A DNA stretch of 64,000 nucleotides from Bizionia paragorgiae (GTDB lineage Bacteria; Bacteroidota; Bacteroidia; Flavobacteriales; Flavobacteriaceae). The stretch covers positions 1-64,000 of the forward strand of contig NZ_FNQK01000007.1 in NCBI RefSeq assembly GCF_900107625.1, read 5' to 3'. Under the pieces are notes generated by a model, which had not been told where the DNA came from, did no database searches, and saw nothing but the letters and a program-made list of their open reading frames with translations. A program made the translations under genes and the position numbers. Positions 59,659-64,000 of this stretch are shown one piece after another (position 1 is the stretch's first letter; each line of letters starts with the position of its first letter).

Positions 59659-62208
59659 TTAAAATTCTAGTTTCAGTCCAACACTAAACGTTCTTCCGTA
59701 ACCATAATATACTGTAGAAGTTTGAGCATCTGAATTAGCACCGTCAAAAGCATCGGACACATATTCAGTATCAAAAACATTATTTACTCTACCTGTTAGT
59801 TTGGCATCAAAACTTCCAAATTCAAACCCGTGACTCAAAGCAGTATCAAAAATACCAAAAGCAGGAACCTCCCACGCATCTTTAGTATAAGTAATATCAT
59901 TTCTATCGCTAGGGTCAAAATCTGCATATAAGTTTGCGAAATAATTATAATCTATAATAAATCTTGTTTTTGGAGCAAGTTTATAATCAGCACCTAAAGC
60001 AAAAGTTGTCTGAGCAGCATCCCCAACATGTAAATCTTCAATATATAGATTTACTGTTTGTACAAGTTGTTGGTCATCATTAAATATTTGAACATTTTCA
60101 ATATTATTATCCCATTTCCAATCTCCTAAAGAAGCCACTCCGCTTAAGGTTAATTTATCTGTAGCTCTATATTTCACGTCTATTTCTACTCCTTGATGTA
60201 TTGCGTTTACTCCTAAAACATTTGCCGATGCAAACGTACCATCTGGCTGATCAAACGATACCGTTTCCGACCTGTCTTTCCACATCGTTCTATAAACATT
60301 AATATTTGCAGTTATTTTTTCAGATCTAAACCCATATCCTAACTCAAAACTAGTAATTTTCTGATTTTCTGCATCATCAATAATATGTTCGTTATCAAAC
60401 TGTGTAAATACCGCATCAAATAGTGGCGCTTTTTCAAAATAGCCTACGTTAGCAAATACATTATGATTATCATCGATGTTATAGTTAGCTCCACCTTTTA
60501 CACCATAACCAAAAAAGTTATAACGGTCAGTTTCTTGTAATGGATCACTGTCCAAATAATTAAAATAATCAACTCTTCTATATGAAGTGTTTGAAGCAGA
60601 AAGCGAAATAAAAGTTGATAATGCATCCTTAGAGTATTCTAACTGTGTAAATGCTCCATACCATCCTACTAAACCTTCATTGTAATAACTTCTTTTATCT
60701 CCAACTTGCAATGCTGCATTAGGATTATTCACGTTACTATCATCTGCTAAATACTGCCCACCTAATAAGTCTGTTACTTCTTGAAAGTGAATTCCTTTAT
60801 AGTTTCTGTAGTCAAGACCACCTAGAAGTACTAAATTATCATTTAAGTCTGTTTTTAATGTCGATAATACACCGTACCAAACATGGTCATTTCTTGACGC
60901 CCTTAACGCTGCTGTAGAACCATTAGCTCCATTAGCAATATTTTCATCAACAATTTTATCTAAATCGATAGGACCTAAATTTCCAATTCTGTAATCTGAA
61001 CTTGATAAATCAAATTTAGACCTAGCATCTCCAGCAGTTCCACCACCACCTCCAGAACCGAAAGAAGCGTATGCTGCTGTAGAAACAGATGTTTTATCGT
61101 TGACTGACCAATAGTGGTTTAAAGAAATTTGCGGTTTATGATAAAAGTTATCCTCAACATGAGTTACCTCTCCATTTTTATAACCCCAATCTGGGTTAAA
61201 TTTTTTACCTCTTTCACTTTGCTTATACGTCTCAATTGTGTTTCTATTTTGTCTTTGACCATGACGTTGTTTTGCTCCAAAAGCAGTAAAAGACAATTTA
61301 TGATCATTATTTATTTCTTTAGATACATTTAAAAAATAAGAAGCTGCATTAAACTGTGTACCATCTACATAACCTTCTCCATCAGTTTTAGATCCCGATA
61401 CTGTAGCGGCAAAACCATTTTCCATTAATCCTGTAGAATATGTAAAACCGAATTTTTTATAACCGTCATTTGCCAAGGTTGTATAAATATTACCTCCTTC
61501 TTCCGCATCTGTAGTTTTACTAATAATATTAATTGTTCCTCCTATAGAAGGCACCGCAACTTTAGAAGCTCCAAGCCCTCTTTGTACTTGCATAGAACTC
61601 GTAACATCACCTAAACCAGCCCAATTACTCCAATACACACGTCCATTTTCCATGTCATTAACTGGAACACCGTTAATCATAACGGCAACATTTTCAGATT
61701 GAAAACCGCGTAAGTTAATACGTCCATCTCCATATCCACCTCCTGATTTAGTCGCGTAAACCCCAGGTGTAGATTTTAAAACTTCAGGAAACTCTTGAGT
61801 TCCTAGTTTTAATTCTATATCGGCTGCTTTAATTGTAGATACAGCTACCGGCGTTTTTCTATCTACAGCGACAGAGGCCATAATATTTACTTCTTCTAAT
61901 CCGAATTCACTAGGAGACAATACTATGTTTCCTAAATCTGTGCTTTCAGATACCGTAAACTCTTGAGTTAAGTAACTCACATAAGAAATAACTATTTTAG
62001 CTTCCTTTGCCTTAGTAACAATGTTAAAATACCCGTCGAAATCCGTAGATACTCCATTGGTTGTACCTGCTTCAATAACATTTACCCCAGGTAAAGGTTC
62101 GTTGGTCTCAGGGTCTAGAACAGTACCTGTTACAATACTCTGAGCCATTGTGTTAGCAGACAACATTAGCGTCACTGCAAAAAACAAAAATTTGATTGTG
62201 TTCTTCAT
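59659..62208 (-). CDS. TonB-dependent outer-membrane receptor (second copy)
   Basis: This 849-residue protein has a signal peptide (TIKFLFFAVTLMLSANTMAQ), a carboxypeptidase-regulatory-like domain (GTVLDPETNEPLPGVNVIEA), plug (KSTPGVYATKSGGGYGDGRI, then VMINGVPVNDMENGRVYWSN) and a barrel ending in GYGRTFSVGLKLEF. It is not a near-identical copy of the receptor at 53333-56155, but the pair with an anchor-J lipoprotein is repeated. The substrate is unknown. The -7 box is at 62246. Confidence 0.92.
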   Translation of the reverse strand: MKNTIKFLFFAVTLMLSANTMAQSIVTGTVLDPETNEPLPGVNVIEAGTTNGVSTDFDGYFNIVTKAKEAKIVISYVSYLTQEFTVSESTDLGNIVLSPSEFGLEEVNIMASVAVDRKTPVAVSTIKAADIELKLGTQEFPEVLKSTPGVYATKSGGGYGDGRINLRGFQSENVAVMINGVPVNDMENGRVYWSNWAGLGDVTSSMQVQRGLGASKVAVPSIGGTINIISKTTDAEEGGNIYTTLANDGYKKFGFTYSTGLMENGFAATVSGSKTDGEGYVDGTQFNAASYFLNVSKEINNDHKLSFTAFGAKQRHGQRQNRNTIETYKQSERGKKFNPDWGYKNGEVTHVEDNFYHKPQISLNHYWSVNDKTSVSTAAYASFGSGGGGGTAGDARSKFDLSSSDYRIGNLGPIDLDKIVDENIANGANGSTAALRASRNDHVWYGVLSTLKTDLNDNLVLLGGLDYRNYKGIHFQEVTDLLGGQYLADDSNVNNPNAALQVGDKRSYYNEGLVGWYGAFTQLEYSKDALSTFISLSASNTSYRRVDYFNYLDSDPLQETDRYNFFGYGVKGGANYNIDDNHNVFANVGYFEKAPLFDAVFTQFDNEHIIDDAENQKITSFELGYGFRSEKITANINVYRTMWKDRSETVSFDQPDGTFASANVLGVNAIHQGVEIDVKYRATDKLTLSGVASLGDWKWDNNIENVQIFNDDQQLVQTVNLYIEDLHVGDAAQTTFALGADYKLAPKTRFIIDYNYFANLYADFDPSDRNDITYTKDAWEVPAFGIFDTALSHGFEFGSFDAKLTGRVNNVFDTEYVSDAFDGANSDAQTSTVYYGYGRTFSVGLKLEF

Positions 62209-62245
62209 TTTGTTAGATTGATTGTTGTTGTTTTTAAATTTTGTG

Positions 62246-62253
62246 CAAAATTA
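62246..62253 (-). promoter_or_regulatory. -7 box of the second TonB receptor operon
   Basis: On the minus strand TAATTTTG fits TAnnTTTG and lies 38 bases before the start. Confidence 0.55.
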
Positions 62254-62379
62254 CGGTTTATCTTAAAGTTATACTATTAACTTAAGGTTAACATTAATAA
62301 TATTAATCAAAAATAATTCAACAATCTGTTAATCAATAATTTAAATGATTAACATATCAACAAAGTTTTCAACAAACTG

Positions 62380-64000
62380 CTATTTAAAGGACTTGTAGTG
62401 GGCTAAAAGCTGACTTGTAGACGTGTCATGAACGCTAGTTTTCTCTTCTTTTATCTCCGAAAGAATGGTATTCGCTAATTGCTTACCTAATTCTACACCA
62501 TATTGGTCATAACTATAGATGTTCCATATAATACCTTGAACAAATATTTTATGTTCGTACATGGCTAACAACTCACCTAAACTTCCTGGTGTAAGTTTAT
62601 TAATAAAGATAGAATTTGTTGGTTTATTACCTTTAAACACTTTAAAAGGAAGAATTCGCTCTATTGTCTCTTGGGCTACATTTTTAGCCTCCAAATCTTT
62701 AATAATATCCGCTTTCTTTTTGCCGTGTAATAAGGCTTCGGTTTGCGCCACATAATTAGAAATTAACTTATCGTGATGCGCTTGATTTCCATATAGGCTT
62801 TGAGCAAAACCAATAAAATCGACAGGTATTAACTTTGTTCCCTGGTGTATTAGCTGAAAAAAGGCATGTTGTGAATTGGTTCCTGGCTCTCCCCAAATAA
62901 TAGTTCCCGTTTGATATTGAATGGGTTTACCCGTGCGATCCACACCTTTACCATTACTTTCCATAATACCTTGCTGTAAGTAACTCGTTAACTTATTTAG
63001 GTATTGAGAATACGCAATAACAGCTTCCGTTTCAGATTTAAAAAAGTTATTATACCAAACACTTAGCAGTGCTAAAACTACAGGGATATTAGATTTAAAG
63101 TCTTCAGTTTTAAAATGGGTATCCATTTTTTGAGCTCCTAGTAACAGCTTTTCGAAGTTTGAAAAGCCTAGAGACAAGCTAATTGTTAGCCCTACAGCGC
63201 TCCATAACGAAAAACGACCTCCAACCCAATTCCACATTGCAAAAATATTATCCTGGTGGATACCAAAAGCTTTAACTTTTTTAATATTGGAAGACACGGC
63301 AACAAAATGCTTTTCGATATCTTGCTGCGTCCCTGTTTTTAGAAACCAACTTTTCACAGTATTTGCATTGGCTAAAGTCTCTTGAGTAGAAAAACTTTTA
63401 GAGACAATAACAAAAAGTGTTGTTTCTGGGTTGAGTTCCTCTAGGGTTTCATTAATATGATCACCGTCTATATTACTTATAAAATGAGCGTTCAGATGGT
63501 TTTTATAATAGCGAAGTGAATCGACTACCATAGCGGGACCTAAATCGCTACCACCAACACCAATGTTTACCACATCGGTAAAAGGTTTACCTGTAAACCC
63601 TATTTGCTTTCCACTAACGATGCGCTGCGTAAAGTCTTTAATTTTTTCTTTTACCTGATTGATTCCAGGGATAACATTTTCTCCTTTAACAAAAACTTCA
63701 GACGAAGCACTAGCTCGTAAAGCGGTATGCAAAACGGCTCTGTTTTCGGTATGGTTAATAGCATCACCTGAAAAGTAAGACGCCATAGCTTCTTTTAATT
63801 TAACCTCATCGGCTAAATCTAAAAGCAATTGCATCGTTTCTTCGGTAATTCTATTTTTAGAATAATCGACATAGAAATCCTCCCATTTGATCGTAAACTT
63901 TTCAGCACGACTTGAATCTTCAGAAAACAAGGTGCTCATTTCAACCTCTTTAATAGCGTTAAAATGGTTTTCTAAAGCTTTCCAAGACTTTGTTTGGGTA
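62380..64000 (-). CDS. pgi: Glucose-6-phosphate isomerase, partial (start beyond the window)
   Basis: This enzyme interconverts glucose 6-phosphate and fructose 6-phosphate. The motifs VNIGVGGSDLGPAMVVDSLR, VSKSFSTQETLANA, WNWVGGRFSLWSAVGL and IWGEPGTNSQHAFFQLIHQG are intact. The methionine at 63939 is not the true start: the open frame continues to the window edge with TQTKSWKALENHF, sequence expected of the N-terminus of this enzyme. About 540 residues are visible and probably fewer than 15 are missing. Confidence 0.95.
   Translation of the reverse strand, partial: TQTKSWKALENHFNAIKEVEMSTLFSEDSSRAEKFTIKWEDFYVDYSKNRITEETMQLLLDLADEVKLKEAMASYFSGDAINHTENRAVLHTALRASASSEVFVKGENVIPGINQVKEKIKDFTQRIVSGKQIGFTGKPFTDVVNIGVGGSDLGPAMVVDSLRYYKNHLNAHFISNIDGDHINETLEELNPETTLFVIVSKSFSTQETLANANTVKSWFLKTGTQQDIEKHFVAVSSNIKKVKAFGIHQDNIFAMWNWVGGRFSLWSAVGLTISLSLGFSNFEKLLLGAQKMDTHFKTEDFKSNIPVVLALLSVWYNNFFKSETEAVIAYSQYLNKLTSYLQQGIMESNGKGVDRTGKPIQYQTGTIIWGEPGTNSQHAFFQLIHQGTKLIPVDFIGFAQSLYGNQAHHDKLISNYVAQTEALLHGKKKADIIKDLEAKNVAQETIERILPFKVFKGNKPTNSIFINKLTPGSLGELLAMYEHKIFVQGIIWNIYSYDQYGVELGKQLANTILSEIKEEKTSVHDTSTSQLLAHYKSFK

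Noticed and set aside
1-64000. CRISPR array
   Set aside because: No regularly spaced direct repeats of 25-40 bases were seen anywhere. The only periodic pattern is within the YadA-like gene.

Overview
The window looks like chromosome from a marine-type member of the Flavobacteriaceae (Bacteroidota). The reasons are the AT-rich sequence, repeated TAnnTTTG -7 promoter boxes with almost no Shine-Dalgarno sequences, a secreted protease with a type IX secretion sorting tail, two TonB-receptor/lipoprotein pairs, an OlsF-like double acyltransferase, and housekeeping proteins that read as flavobacterial throughout.

Layout. (1) 1-3135 is an accessory strip: a complete IS1182-type insertion sequence (about 6-1676, 4-bp target duplication) that has broken a hairpin-rich intergenic repeat, then two unrecognised minus-strand genes separated by imperfect inverted repeats, resembling small gene cassettes. 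(2) 3321-17247 is a tightly packed, all-plus-strand block of about 14 kb. It has phage-like lysis genes (GH19 endolysin, holin candidate, spanin-like lipoprotein), a YadA-like fibre protein, a transglutaminase-fold protein, a likely abundant structural protein followed by a strong terminator, many small proteins with a Lys-flanked Gly-rich membrane anchor, and a large ArdC/zincin/RecA-like ATPase fusion. It has no tail, terminase, portal, integrase or replication initiator that I recognise, and it ends next to tRNA-Leu(CAA). I read it as an integrated or domesticated tailless, probably membrane-containing virus, and it is the main candidate for an undescribed system here. (3) 17573-51799 is ordinary core genome: prs, rplY, pth, an M43 protease, ribF, an HTTM protein, serS, a TPR protein, rsmA, mgtE, a hydroxyacid dehydrogenase, olsF-like, aspartate kinase, fbp, a TerB protein, mfd, a TlpA-like protein, yraN, an S66 peptidase, metG, OmpA and tex. 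(4) 51873-62208 holds two TonB receptor plus anchor-J lipoprotein pairs around a secreted endonuclease/exonuclease/phosphatase-fold enzyme and a four-helix membrane protein, suggesting import of a polymer or phosphate-containing nutrient. (5) pgi runs off the right end.

How the parts work together. In the virus-like block the order is: processing enzyme and membrane proteins, abundant structural proteins, minor/anchor proteins, fibre, lysis cassette, then the DNA-handling fusion. Terminators at 7083 and 16905 divide it into three transcription units. In the core region, clear hairpin terminators and TAnnTTTG boxes mark the transcription units.

Limits: all assignments come from reading motifs and sequence by eye. 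No database search, fold prediction or alignment was run. The left boundary of the virus-like block is not resolved.
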